This document shows, in pieces, positions 29,933-38,809 of a stretch of 64,000 bases of DNA. The position numbers and the translations under genes are program-made. The first letter of the stretch is position 1; the number at the start of each line of letters is the position of its first letter. The notes beneath the pieces were generated by a model, which saw only the letters and a list, made by a program, of their open reading frames with translations, was not told the DNA's origin and made no database searches. The stretch covers positions 248,001-312,000 of the forward strand of contig JACRLR010000016.1 in the NCBI GenBank assembly GCA_016219645.1. Reading direction: 5' to 3'. The stretch is from Nitrospirota bacterium (lineage in GTDB: Bacteria; Nitrospirota; Nitrospiria; Nitrospirales; Nitrospiraceae).

Positions 29933-30660
29933 TAAAGCAGCTGCGGAACCAGATCTTTTGCGCGGCCTTGCAGCGAGAGGTCAACGAGGTTCGATTGCGG
30001 GGTGCTCTCGAGATTGATCTCAATGACCAGTGCTCCGACTGTCTTTGCGACTGACGCAAAGCCTGCGGCTGGGTAGACGACTCCTGACGTGCCGATCACA
30101 AGGAGGAGGTCGCAGCTACGGATGGCCTGGTCACAGCGACGCAGGTCTTCCTCCCAGAGCGATTCTCCAAACCAGACGATATGGGGCCGAAGTTGTGCAT
30201 GGCACAGCCGGCAGGTCGGTAAGATGGAAAGAGGGACCTCCCGGTTTTCAGAGATGTCGCCGCAGCCTGTACAGCGAACCTTCCAGATATTGCCGTGAAT
30301 CTCGGAGAGGCGTTGTGACCCGGCGGCGCGATGGAGTCCGTCAACATTTTGCGTAATCAGCCACATATGATCAGTCCATTGCCGTTCAAGCTCCACGAGC
30401 GCGTCATGGGCAGGATTCGGCTGTTTGGTGGCGATCAATTCTCTCCGCCAGTTGTACCATTCCCAGACCAGCCGAGGGTCCCGCTCAAAGGCCTCCGGGG
30501 TTGCGAGATCTTCCGCGCGAAAATTGCGCCACAAACCATCAATTCCTCGGAATGTCGGTACGCCACTATCGGCAGAAATGCCAGCTCCTGTGAGGATAGT
30601 CACGTTCCGGGCGGAGGCGAGGTGTGCGCGGGCGAGAAGAATCTGCTCGTCGGTGGCCAT
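29932..30660 (-). CDS. cobB: Sir2-family NAD-dependent protein deacylase
   Basis: 242 residues. Class III sirtuin markers: TGAGISADSGVPTFRG, the catalytic His in the region TQNVDGLH, and four zinc cysteines in CTGCGD and CRLC. VWFGESL and VIGTSGVVYPAA complete the Rossmann side. It likely removes acyl groups from lysines, for example on acetyl-CoA synthetase. It stands alone. Confidence 0.93.
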   Translation of the reverse strand: MATDEQILLARAHLASARNVTILTGAGISADSGVPTFRGIDGLWRNFRAEDLATPEAFERDPRLVWEWYNWRRELIATKQPNPAHDALVELERQWTDHMWLITQNVDGLHRAAGSQRLSEIHGNIWKVRCTGCGDISENREVPLSILPTCRLCHAQLRPHIVWFGESLWEEDLRRCDQAIRSCDLLLVIGTSGVVYPAAGFASVAKTVGALVIEINLESTPQSNLVDLSLQGRAKDLVPQLL

Positions 30661-30798
30661 TCTTAGTTACCCAGGTGATCTCCGGCCCCCTAACAGCCTT
30701 CAGCCTATCTACCTATCAACCGGCGTCGATTCTAGCGCATTTCGAGGTGGCGAATCTGCGTGGTATAGTACGCCTCCCTTTCTTATGTGAGGTGAATG

Positions 30799-32133
30799 AT
30801 GAAACAGATTCTCATGGTCGGGGCTGGGTCAGTCGGTGGATTTTTCGGCGCACAGTTGGCACAAGCGAATATTTCCGTGTCGTTCCTGCTCCGGCCCAAG
30901 ACGCTCGCAGCAGTCAAGCAGAATGGCCTCACGATCCGCAGTGCCCAGGGTTCCTTCACCGTCCATCCACCGGCTGCGTCCGATCCGCGAGATCTCCCGA
31001 AGCCGGATCTGATCATCCTTTCCGTCAAGGCCTATGATCTGGATGAGGTGTTCACCCAAATCGAGCCGGTCCTGACGGATCGGACCGTCATCCTAACCCT
31101 GCAGAATGGAGTCGACACCGAAGACCGTATCGTGGCGCGTTTTCACCGGGATTGCGTCGTCGGCGGGATCGCCTATATCTATTCCAAGATCGCTGAGCCG
31201 GGCGTCATCGATCATTATAAGAAGGGGGCTGTGGCGATTGGAGAGATGATGGGCCATCACAGCGCTCGCCTGTTGGCCATCGCGGACCTCTTCAAGCAGG
31301 CGGGGATTCCTTGCCAGCTGGTCGACGACATCAGGCGTAGCAAGTGGGAGAAGCTTTGTTGGAATTGTGTCTTCAACCCCTTGACCGTGTTGATCGACGA
31401 CAAGGTGGCCAAGGCGCTCGATCATCCCGAGATGCTGCGAGTGATTCACCAGCTCGTGGGTGAAATTGTGGCAGTGGCGGCCACAGCGAAGGTACCGCTT
31501 GCTGCCGATATGGCGGACAAGGTCGTGCGTTGGACTCAGGAGATTCGGGATATCCATACCTCGATGTATGACGATTGGAAGGCCGGTCGCCCGACTGAGA
31601 TCGAATTTCTCAATGGGTATGTCGCGAAGCTCGGACGGCAATTCGGCATCCCGACGCCGCTGAACGATATGCTGACGGCCGTCATAAAGACCATCACGGA
31701 GCGGGATCGAACCGGTCCCGGCATCCTGCGGATCGAGGGGGCGGTGGTGCAGCCTGTCTCGCTCGATCGTGTTGCGATCGCATCGTTACCGGCAGAACAG
31801 CATCTCGATATTTCGACCGTGATGCCAGGTATGCAGGGCAAAGGGATTCGCCTCAAAGCTTTGCTGGATGTCCCGGCCCTGGCGATCAAGGCCGATCATG
31901 TGGCGGTACATTCGGGAGACGGAAAGTATTCAGCCTGTCTCACGCTGGAGCAGGCTAAATCATTCGGGGTGTTGGTCTATGAGCTCGATGGAGCACCGTT
32001 GCCGGAATCGAAGGGCGGACCGTTTCGATTAGTCACCCCGGGGCTTGGAGATCTGTGCGCGAACGTGAAGGGGGTGACGAGAATCGAGGTGACGATCGGA
32101 ACGGGGAAGGACACGAGGCCAAAGAATTGCTAG
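30799..32133 (+). CDS. Ketopantoate reductase-like protein fused to a molybdopterin-fold domain
   Basis: About 444 residues, much longer than the usual 300 of PanE. Residues 1-310 look like 2-dehydropantoate 2-reductase (NADPH site VGAGSVGGFFGAQLA, LTLQNGVDTED, and KWEKLCWNCVFNPLTVLID). Such enzymes make pantoate for coenzyme A. From about 315 a second domain resembles the sulfite-oxidase-type molybdopterin-binding fold: GKGIRLKALLD, VHSGDGKYSACLTLEQA, YELDGAPLPESKGGPFRLV and NVKGVTRIEV. The cofactor Cys of that fold is not present, so it may be a structural or sensing module. ATG at 30799 has GAGG six bases upstream; ATG at 30796 is possible. coaX at 21.6 kb is in the same pathway but not linked. 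Confidence 0.8.
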   Translation: MKQILMVGAGSVGGFFGAQLAQANISVSFLLRPKTLAAVKQNGLTIRSAQGSFTVHPPAASDPRDLPKPDLIILSVKAYDLDEVFTQIEPVLTDRTVILTLQNGVDTEDRIVARFHRDCVVGGIAYIYSKIAEPGVIDHYKKGAVAIGEMMGHHSARLLAIADLFKQAGIPCQLVDDIRRSKWEKLCWNCVFNPLTVLIDDKVAKALDHPEMLRVIHQLVGEIVAVAATAKVPLAADMADKVVRWTQEIRDIHTSMYDDWKAGRPTEIEFLNGYVAKLGRQFGIPTPLNDMLTAVIKTITERDRTGPGILRIEGAVVQPVSLDRVAIASLPAEQHLDISTVMPGMQGKGIRLKALLDVPALAIKADHVAVHSGDGKYSACLTLEQAKSFGVLVYELDGAPLPESKGGPFRLVTPGLGDLCANVKGVTRIEVTIGTGKDTRPKNC

Positions 32134-32164
32134 CAGGGGAGGCGAGGGGACAGGCAACCATCCT

Positions 32165-32217
32165 TCTTGCTCGCAGAACGCGCACGATAGGAATGTGCTC
32201 GTTCGACGCGCGCAGAG
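32165..32217. repeat. Element E core without matching arms
   Basis: TGCTCGCAGAACGCGC ... GCTCGTTCGACGCGCGCAG is present, but the flanks do not pair, unlike the other copies. Confidence 0.7.
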
Positions 32218-32346
32218 TCGAAAATCGGGACATTCTGCATTTCTATCGATGTGCGGACGTGGAGGGGAGTGTTCAGCTTGTCGGTCAGTCATGGAACTGG
32301 TCATAGCGTAGAATGTTTCCGACCCCGTGGGTTTCTGCTGCTGTGA

Positions 32347-32390
32347 CGCACGTGGCTGAGTCGCAACCGTTGGGTCCTCCAAGGGTGGAG
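32347..32390. repeat. Direct repeat, left of toxin-antitoxin pair
   Basis: GGCTGAGTCGCAACCGTTGG and following TCCAAGGGTGG resemble the copy at 33177-33222 (GGCTGAGGCGCAGCCGTTGG, TCCAATGGTGG). Confidence 0.65.
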
Positions 32391-32456
32391 CTGAAAAGGT
32401 TCCAGGAGCCATTGATTGTTGGATGCTCTGGGAGACGTATGAGATGGTATTCAAGT

Positions 32457-32474
32457 TATAGCGGATATGCTATA
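32457..32474 (+). promoter_or_regulatory. Operator-like palindrome overlapping the toxin promoter
   Basis: TATAGC-6-GCTATA is a perfect inverted repeat. It overlaps a -10-like TATAGT at 32471-32476, nine bases before the toxin GTG; the transcript would be nearly leaderless. A site here suits autorepression by the neighbouring XRE-type antitoxin. Confidence 0.45.
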
Positions 32475-32482
32475 GTGTAATC

Positions 32483-32809
32483 GTGATCTGGGCCATATCC
32501 TTCTACAGTCAACGAGTAGAAGAAGAAATTCTCGCTCTGCCGGCCGGTATTCTTGCTCGTTTTCTCCTGTATGCCGAGAAGATGGAGACTTATGGCCCAG
32601 ATCTTGGTATGCCGCACACTCGGGCCATGGGCGGAGGGATTTTTGAACTTGGGATCAAGGCTGCAGAGGGAATTGCGCGGGTGTTGTATTGCACCGTGGT
32701 CGGCCGCCGAGTTATTTTTCTTCACCAGTTCGTGAAGAAGACGGAGAAGACACCATCCAGGGAACTTGACCTCGCGCGGCGGCGGATGAAGGAGGTAAAG
32801 CATGACTAA
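32483..32809 (+). CDS. RelE/HigB-like toxin (Gp49 family)
   Basis: A 108-residue member of the phage-derived Gp49-like/HigB toxin family of ribosome-dependent mRNA nucleases. Typical segments are EEEILALPAGILARFLLYAE, GIFELGIKAAEGIARVLYC and VIFLHQFVKKTEKTP, with the DLARRRMKE helix at the end. GTG start. It overlaps the antitoxin gene by 8 bases; toxin-first order is usual for HigBA-type modules. Confidence 0.88.
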   Translation: MIWAISFYSQRVEEEILALPAGILARFLLYAEKMETYGPDLGMPHTRAMGGGIFELGIKAAEGIARVLYCTVVGRRVIFLHQFVKKTEKTPSRELDLARRRMKEVKHD

Positions 32810-33152
32810 CACTCTCAAGCGATTCAAAGTACGTGCGCTTGTGCGTCCGGATGTGAAGAAGGCCTATGATGACTTGGCCGAGGAGTTTGCATTTCTCGAT
32901 GAGCTGTTGAAGGCAAGGGCAGGGTCCGGCCTTACACAGGCGGAAGTTGCGGCTCGCATTGGCACGACTCAATCGGCCATTGCGCGTCTGGAGTCAGCCG
33001 AACCGAAGCATTCTCCCTCGATCGCCACGCTTCAAAAGTATGCGAAGGCTCTTGGCTACAAAGTAGAGATTCGTCTGATCAAGAACTCTCTCCGGCGTAC
33101 GAGGGGCTCGACCGCACATGCTGCAAAGGTGGCAATGCGCCGTTCAGCCTAG
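32802..33152 (+). CDS. XRE-family antitoxin (HigA-like)
   Basis: 116 residues with a helix-turn-helix at about 44-70 (SGLTQAEVAARIGTTQSAIA RLE region) and a final helix KYAKALGYKVEIRL. It should neutralise the preceding toxin and repress the operon. The C-terminal tail is basic and lacks similarity I know. GGAGGTAAAGC precedes the ATG as a strong ribosome site. Confidence 0.9.
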   Translation: MTNTLKRFKVRALVRPDVKKAYDDLAEEFAFLDELLKARAGSGLTQAEVAARIGTTQSAIARLESAEPKHSPSIATLQKYAKALGYKVEIRLIKNSLRRTRGSTAHAAKVAMRRSA

Positions 33153-33176
33153 TCCCCGCTTCGTTTCCTGCGGCAT

Positions 33177-33222
33177 GCCACGCGCGGCTGAGGCGCAGCC
33201 GTTGGCTCTTCCAATGGTGGGT
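33177..33222. repeat. Direct repeat, right of toxin-antitoxin pair
   Basis: Partner of 32347-32390; the two copies bracket the toxin-antitoxin genes. Confidence 0.65.
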
Positions 33223-33224
33223 GC

Positions 33225-33602
33225 ATGAAGACATTCAATGTGTATCGACACCCAGTCCAGGGTCTCGAAGCTGTGAAGGTCGGCTTCTCCTGGCCGGCGG
33301 CATCTGCCGGGCCGATATGGATGCTCGCCAAGCAGCTCTGGGGCTTGGCCGCTCTTTGGGTCGCCCTGTACTTATCCCTGTCACTGGTCGACCCCGGTAC
33401 CGACAAATTCGAACCGGGTGTCGCTCAAGCTCTGATCTATCTTCATCTCGTCGTGGGATATTGTGCGCTCAGTCTCATACCAGGGCTCAAAGGAAACACA
33501 TGGCGGGAGAGGAATCTCGTCCGGCGCGGATTCGAAATGGTCCGCACGGTTCAGGCTGAAACCCCCGAGGCGGCAATTTCGCAGGTGGCAGGTGAACCCT
33601 AG
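33225..33602 (+). CDS. DUF2628-type small membrane protein
   Basis: 125 residues. The start MKTFNVYRHP and SWPAASAGPIWML fit the DUF2628 family, followed by two membrane segments (LAALWVALYLSLSL and LIYLHLVVGYCALSLIPG) and the typical C-terminal NTWRERNLVRRGFEMV plus a tail with TVQAETPEAAI. Function unknown. Ends 43 bases before a strong hairpin. Confidence 0.8.
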   Translation: MKTFNVYRHPVQGLEAVKVGFSWPAASAGPIWMLAKQLWGLAALWVALYLSLSLVDPGTDKFEPGVAQALIYLHLVVGYCALSLIPGLKGNTWRERNLVRRGFEMVRTVQAETPEAAISQVAGEP

Positions 33603-33644
33603 TCCAGTGGACCGGGCGCTGCGCTCCTCGGTGGGAAACAACAA

Positions 33645-33670
33645 GGGGGCGTGCCGTGAGGCACGCCCCC
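33645..33670 (-). terminator. Strong hairpin, terminator for the minus-strand redox gene
   Basis: An 11-pair perfect stem (GGGGGCGTGCC) with a 4-base loop. On the minus strand it is followed by TTGTTGTTT, fitting termination of the gene at 33702-33938. Confidence 0.8.
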
Positions 33671-33701
33671 TGCATTCAGTGCCGTCAGAAAACTGCCGTG
33701 G

Positions 33702-33938
33702 TTACTTCAATGCGTCAATGCCGGCGCCGAAGTTAATGTGAAACGCCGCGCCATTCATCACTAAGGCCGGCACAGACTTCACGCCGGCAGCTTCAGCTTC
33801 TTTTATCCGCGCCTTGCTCGTGCCGAGGTGAACGTGCTCCACCGTATATTTCGCCGGATCCAGAGCGTTGGCGACGCTCTGTTCAGCCGCAACGCATACC
33901 GGACAGCCCGCGTGGTAAAAAATCGCTTTCGTTTTCAT
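33702..33938 (-). CDS. Small thioredoxin/glutaredoxin-like protein
   Basis: 78 residues with a thioredoxin-fold active site YHAGCPVCVAAE (CPVC) and the cis-proline in VKSVPALVMNG. It is shorter than classical thioredoxin and close to glutaredoxin size. Probable cytoplasmic thiol-disulfide exchange. GGGAGGGGG ribosome site. A 7-bp palindrome (34022-34039, AGGCACC-GTGT-GGTGCCT) lies upstream and could be an operator. Confidence 0.8.
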   Translation of the reverse strand: MKTKAIFYHAGCPVCVAAEQSVANALDPAKYTVEHVHLGTSKARIKEAEAAGVKSVPALVMNGAAFHINFGAGIDALK

Positions 33939-34142
33939 AATGATCCCCCTCCCGATGTGATGGTGTTGGTACGAGTGCCGTAATTCGGGCAGAATTGAAA
34001 CTGCGTCCGACTCCAGCTAGTAGGCACCGTGTGGTGCCTCGATTGTCATGTGAAGTAACGTACTAATTATTTAATATTGAATGCAACAGGAAAATCCCGC
34101 CTCATGCTTTCAGCCTTCAGCCTCGAACCTCAAACCCTGCAC

Positions 34143-35468
34143 TCAGCGAATCACCTGAATCTCCTTCCACCGTTCCGACCGGTAGCGCCACAGCAAGAGT
34201 CCCATCCGAACGGTCCAGTCGACGATCATCGCGCTCCACACGAAGAGCACATCGAGTGCGAGCCAAGGCCCTGCGATCATCGCGAGCGGTATGCGGACTC
34301 CCCACATGCCGATCGTCGTCGTTACCATGATGAACCTGGTATCGCCTGCTCCACGCAACGAGCCGGCCAGAACCATGGTGAGTGCGAGCGGGATCTGTAA
34401 GATTGCCACGATACGCAGGAATATCGTCCCGAGTTCGACGACCGCTTCGTCATTGGTAAAGGCTCGCAGAAGTAGGTAAGGAAAGAAAAAGAAGAGGACG
34501 CCCATTGCGGCCATGGCTATCGTGGCCAGACGGTTGGCTTCCCAGTTTTCGAGTTTGGCCCGGACATACTTTCCCGCGCCGATACTCTGGCCCACCATCG
34601 TGGCTGCCGCGATCGCGAAGCCGTAGCCTGGCAGGAACGATAGAGATTCGATCGACAGGCCGACTTGATGGGCGGCGTACGTCACCGTGCCGTAGAGCAG
34701 GACGATTTTCGTATAGAGGATGATTCCCGTCTGTTGAAACATTCGCTCGCCGGAGACCGAGGCTCCGATCTGCCAGGTGGAGCGGAGGAGATCGTATCTA
34801 ATATGGAAAGATTTCTTGAAGAGCGTTCGGCAGGCCCAGAGCAGATAGACCACGCCTGCTGCTTCCGCAACCCCCGTTGCAACTGCTGCTCCCGTGATGC
34901 CCCAGGCAGGGAAACCCCAGAGTCCGTAGATCAGGGGGTAGGCGATTGTCAGATAGAGGAGATTGATCACGATCAAGGCATACATCGGAGTCTTGGTGTC
35001 TCCGGTGCCTTGCATGATCGATGAGAGCACCTGCAAGAAGATCGTACAGGGAATGACCAGGAAGATGAGGTTCGAATAGGGAAGGGCCAGTGAGATGACG
35101 TCGTTCTCTGCGCCAAGCAGATTCATGAGGACACGATTCAGGGACCAACCGAGTGCCATGAGCATGCAGGATATGATAGCGGCCAATCCCAGGAGATGGG
35201 TGGCAGCCTCCCCGACGTCTTTGGTCCGGCGAGCACCCCAGAGTTGGGCGATGAGGACATTCGCACCCACCGATAATCCGGAAACGAGTGTGGTGGCCAT
35301 GAAGGCCAGCAACTGGCCGAGTCCGACCGCTGCAATGGATGTAGCGCCGAGACCGCCGACGAGGAACACGGCGGCGATACCCTCGGTACGTTGGAGCAGG
35401 GTGCTGACCGTGACTGGTAAGGCAAGGGTCAGGACGGAGCTTCTGATCTGTGCAACGCGAGATGCCAT
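34143..35468 (-). CDS. MATE-family efflux transporter
   Basis: 441 residues with about 12 membrane segments in two similar halves. Each half carries the family pattern; NVLIAQLWGA in the first and TMVGQSIGAG in the second. Exports drugs or metabolites in exchange for Na+ or H+. Substrate unknown. Upstream of the start lies a small palindrome GCATCCTAGCAGGATG made of two family D ends, then a family B repeat. Confidence 0.9.
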   Translation of the reverse strand: MASRVAQIRSSVLTLALPVTVSTLLQRTEGIAAVFLVGGLGATSIAAVGLGQLLAFMATTLVSGLSVGANVLIAQLWGARRTKDVGEAATHLLGLAAIISCMLMALGWSLNRVLMNLLGAENDVISLALPYSNLIFLVIPCTIFLQVLSSIMQGTGDTKTPMYALIVINLLYLTIAYPLIYGLWGFPAWGITGAAVATGVAEAAGVVYLLWACRTLFKKSFHIRYDLLRSTWQIGASVSGERMFQQTGIILYTKIVLLYGTVTYAAHQVGLSIESLSFLPGYGFAIAAATMVGQSIGAGKYVRAKLENWEANRLATIAMAAMGVLFFFFPYLLLRAFTNDEAVVELGTIFLRIVAILQIPLALTMVLAGSLRGAGDTRFIMVTTTIGMWGVRIPLAMIAGPWLALDVLFVWSAMIVDWTVRMGLLLWRYRSERWKEIQVIR

Positions 35469-35502
35469 GCGCTCAGCATCCTAGCAGGATGAAGCAGACA
35501 GT

Positions 35503-35582
35503 TACTTGGTTTATTTGGTTTGTCTCGTTTGTTTGGTTATACAAGACCAACCAGATAAACAAAACAAACCAGATCAACCAGT
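35503..35582. repeat. Family B palindromic repeat
   Basis: TTGGTTTATTTGGTTTGTCT words face CCAACCAGATAAACAAAACA words between divergent genes. Confidence 0.8.
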
Positions 35583-35657
35583 CTCAGCCGCCTCGCGATT
35601 CTCGCGAGGCTATCGGGCTGGACAAACGCCGGTCTGGCCGTTTAGGGTCTATTGATC

Positions 35658-37199
35658 ATGAGTGAACTCAGCGATCTCTCGCCGACGGCTCCTCTGAAGG
35701 CTTTGCGCCTGTCAAAGTCAAAATTCCTGTCAGGCCTTCAATGTCATAAGCGTCTGTACCTCGAAGTCCATCATCCGTCTCTGGCGACGAAGCCGGATGC
35801 GGCAACTCAGGCGATGTTCGATATGGGAACAGAAGTTGGAGAATTGGCACGGAGCCGTTTTCCTGGCGGTATCCTGGTGACGGCTGGGTATCGCCAATCA
35901 GAAGCAGCGCTTGAGCAGACTGCCGCACTGGTCCAGGACCTTGCCGTGCCTGCCATCTTCGAAGGGGCATTTGTGCACGGTGGGGTGCTGATTCGCGCAG
36001 ATGTGCTGGCGCGTGTCAGGACCGAAGAGGGACAATTTCGTGGCTGGCGTCTGATCGAGGTCAAGTCTTCGACCAGGGTCAAGGACGTGCACCTCGAAGA
36101 CCTCGCCGTTCAAAGCGAAGTGATATTAGGGGCGGGCCTGGCGCTCGCGTCCGTCTGTCTCATGCATATCAATACCGGGTACCTCTACCGGAATGGCGCG
36201 ATTGATCTGACTGAATTGTTTGCGATTCAGGACCTATCGGAGGCTGTCGCGCAACGGCGGGCTCAGGTACCTGAGCGGTTGGCCGAGATGGGTCGTATGT
36301 TACTCCAGACGGAACCTCCTGCCATTGAACCGGATCGCCATTGTCACACACCCTATGATTGCCCCTTCTGGGACCATTGCACCAAAGACAAGCCGGCTCG
36401 GTGGATTCATTACTTGCCTGGATCGAAGCAGGTGGTCGATCAGTTGACTCAGCAGGGGGTGATGACAATCGATGAGATACCAGTTGGCACGAAGCTGTCC
36501 GCGGTCCAGCGTCGTGTGAAGGAGAATATTGAGTGGGTGTCACCGAAACTGGGTCCTGTGCTGAAGGCGGTCCAATATCCGGTACATCACCTCGATTTTG
36601 AAACGGTGATGCTGCCGGTGCCGCGATTTTTGGAAACGAGACCCTATCAAGCCTTACCGGTCCAGTGGTCGAATCATATCGAGCAGGCAACCGGCGAACT
36701 GCAGCACGAGGAGTTTCTGCATAAGAACCTGAGCGATCCCCGGAACGTCCTTGCTGAGGCTCTGCTGGCTTCGCTTGGAAGCAAAGGGAGCATCTGTGTG
36801 TACTCGGCCTATGAAAAGTCCGTCATCGAGCAGCTGGCGGAGGCGCTTCCTACGTTGCGAACGGCTCTCCGAGCACTGGTGCAACGCATCTGGGATCTGC
36901 ATCCCATCGTACGCGATCATTACTATCATCCACGTTTCAATGGATCTTACTCACTGAAGGAGGTTCTTCCCGCTCTCATCCCATCGCTAAGGTATGACGA
37001 CCTGGCGATCAAAGAAGGAGGACATGCGGCCAGTGAGTACTACCGTATGGTCTTTGTCGAAACGGATTGGGTTGAGCGGGCGACGATTGAAGAGGCGCTG
37101 CTGCGATACTGTGCCCGGGATACCTTGGCGATGGTGGAGCTCCGGCGCGCATTAATGGAAAAGGCGCAGATGTCAAGCGACACTAGTCAGATGGGGTAG
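35658..37199 (+). CDS. DUF2779-type protein: RecB/Cas4-like nuclease plus DEDD-like domain
   Basis: About 513 residues. The N-terminal half is Cas4/RecB-like: LSKSKFLSGLQCHKRLYLE, a metal Asp in GGVLIRADVL, and the catalytic LIEVKSSTRVKDVHLEDLAV. A cysteine cluster (CHTPYDCPFWDHC) probably holds an iron-sulfur cluster, with an N-terminal Cys (QCHKR) as partner. The C-terminal half starts with VHHLDFETVMLPV and ends with YCARDTLAMVEL, the outline of a DEDD 3'-5' exonuclease. Biological role unknown; no CRISPR or addiction genes adjoin it. ATG 35658 preferred over TTG 35652. Confidence 0.8.
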   Translation: MSELSDLSPTAPLKALRLSKSKFLSGLQCHKRLYLEVHHPSLATKPDAATQAMFDMGTEVGELARSRFPGGILVTAGYRQSEAALEQTAALVQDLAVPAIFEGAFVHGGVLIRADVLARVRTEEGQFRGWRLIEVKSSTRVKDVHLEDLAVQSEVILGAGLALASVCLMHINTGYLYRNGAIDLTELFAIQDLSEAVAQRRAQVPERLAEMGRMLLQTEPPAIEPDRHCHTPYDCPFWDHCTKDKPARWIHYLPGSKQVVDQLTQQGVMTIDEIPVGTKLSAVQRRVKENIEWVSPKLGPVLKAVQYPVHHLDFETVMLPVPRFLETRPYQALPVQWSNHIEQATGELQHEEFLHKNLSDPRNVLAEALLASLGSKGSICVYSAYEKSVIEQLAEALPTLRTALRALVQRIWDLHPIVRDHYYHPRFNGSYSLKEVLPALIPSLRYDDLAIKEGGHAASEYYRMVFVETDWVERATIEEALLRYCARDTLAMVELRRALMEKAQMSSDTSQMG

Positions 37200-37315
37200 G
37201 CAGACGGGAACCCAAGGCCTGTGCACCATCCACGCCCTGTCTCTTCGGCGGCGATGGTAGGTGTGTGAAGCGGGCCAGTGCCGGACTGAAGGACTAGGAA
37301 CGAGGGCCACACCGG

Positions 37316-37462
37316 TTAGAATTGGGCGAGCTTGCGGTCAGCCCATCGAGTCGGACGCAAGACAGCACTTAACGCGGCGATAGTACAGATGAGGGCCAAT
37401 GCGGCCAAGCCCGCCATCAGAAAAAAACCGCCCCGAATATCATGGAGGACCGTATCATTCAT
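37316..37462 (-). CDS. Small single-pass membrane protein
   Basis: 48 residues from the ATG at 37462, which has an AGAAGAGG ribosome site. One membrane segment (GFFLMAGLAALALICTIAAL) followed by basic residues. No family recognised. The frame opens 14 codons earlier at 37504. Confidence 0.45.
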   Translation of the reverse strand: MNDTVLHDIRGGFFLMAGLAALALICTIAALSAVLRPTRWADRKLAQF

Positions 37463-38165
37463 GATGGGCCTCTTCTCTTGGTGATTGTGCTCTTGTCCAC
37501 TCATCCATCCGCAGGGCAGATCCAGCCTGTTGCGAGATCAAGCCTGATCAACTGATATCCGCAACAGGGACAATGTCTCGTGCGGATCTGCTGCTGCCAG
37601 CTATCTACGAATTTTCCGCTGGAAGCTCTCACAGGATTTGTCTATGCCTCACATCACGCAGACGCCCCATGAATCCTGCTTCTTGCTGTAAAAGTACTGT
37701 TGAAGAGCCTGAAAATCTATGCAGCTTTCGTGGGGAGATGGCCACCTCGAAAGGGCTAAGGTTTACTCAGGCTTGTAACGCACTGCCGGTCATGAGCTTC
37801 GTACCTGGCATTCTGAGTCCGTCCGGTTGCCACTAGATTGGGTAGTCCCCATCTTCTGGGGATAATCCTGTGTATAACATTGGGCTCGAGTGCAGAATGG
37901 GCCGGAGTAACCTCCCGGATAGCACGGTGCCTATTTTTTGGGCATTGGGCCTCACAAATCCGACCCGCTATATGTTGTGGTCATCGAAGTCATCCGGGGC
38001 AATAATCCACATTTGCTATTGACTCGACTATTCGCGTTCGGTTGGTACGGGTGTACTTGCCGGAATACCCAGAGATCACCCCTAGATCACAATACTTATC
38101 CACAGCTAAGGGTCCTTTCGAATTCTTCCCATGTCCCGCACAACAAATTTATGTGTCTAGCAGGG

Positions 38166-38258
38166 TGTCGACAAACTACTTGAACAGAACAGACACACAA
38201 GGTCTGGATACTCGCAGCCCCTTTCAGAAGCCATCGCAGGCTGTTCAGAAAGGCTAGC
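38166..38258. repeat. Long family D segment, copy of 51741-51830
   Basis: TGTCGACAAACTACTTGAAC, GGTCTGGATACTCGCAG and CCATCGCAGGCTGTTCAGAA recur almost unchanged at 51741-51830. Confidence 0.8.
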
Positions 38259-38366
38259 CTTCTCACCCACCCAACCCCGGCGCGTCAAGACGCGCCGTTG
38301 CCACGGGCAAGGCCACAGCAAGCGATCTAAGATAGGTCTTCCAATCTCGTTCGTTTACTTTATCCT

Positions 38367-38463
38367 AGGGATGGCCCGGATGAGTCCCCCACTGCGCGCG
38401 TCCAACGAGGGCCTTCTGAGGCCGCGCGTTGCGCGAGCACAGGGGACTCACCGGGCCATCCCT
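38367..38463. repeat. Element E
   Basis: Arms 38367-38390 and 38442-38463 (AGGGATGGCCCGG... versus complement) pair with one extra base. Core is the GCAACG/CGTTGG subtype. A family D end (CTGGCGGACTTTGTCAAC) follows at 38468-38512. Confidence 0.85.
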
Positions 38464-38809
38464 CCCCCTGCTGGCGGACTTTGTCAACAGTCTGCTAGTA
38501 AGGTATCTGCTCATGGCCCCTTGCAGTAGCGCCTCACTCAATCCGCTACCGACAAGCGACTCTCCTGTATTCAGAAGGCATATCCCCGAGATACCGCTTT
38601 GGGAGGCTGAGTGCCCCACTTAGGGTTATGGCGCTTGGCCATGACTCGGGGTAATCTCTTTGTATGACCACCCCTCTTCATGGCTTGAGTCATGCATTTA
38701 CCCCATAAGTTCGCGGTCTACGAGAGGCCGGCCGAGAGGCGATCCGACGTCATCCAACGTTGTAATAGGCACTCGACGCAAGATGTGCGCAACTAAAGGA
38801 GGGACAAGG

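Larger units (their letters stand above)
37505..38809. other. Gene-poor region with DnaA-box-like sites and repeats
   Basis: I see no convincing gene. It contains one perfect DnaA box TTATCCACA (38096-38104) and two one-mismatch forms (TAATCCACA 38003-38011; TGTGTATAA 37869-37877). A perfect hairpin CGGCGCGTC-AA-GACGCGCCG is at 38278-38297, a family D long copy at 38166-38258 and an element E at 38367-38463. Base composition is less GC-rich than in neighbouring genes over 37.8-38.2 kb. Confidence 0.5.

Noticed and set aside
37573-37836. 87-codon open frame in the gene-poor region
   Set aside because: Unusual composition with many Cys and Arg, no domain, poor context; more likely chance.
37505-38809. 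Replication origin
   Set aside because: No dnaA, dnaN, gyrB or clear AT-rich unwinding element; only three box-like sites.
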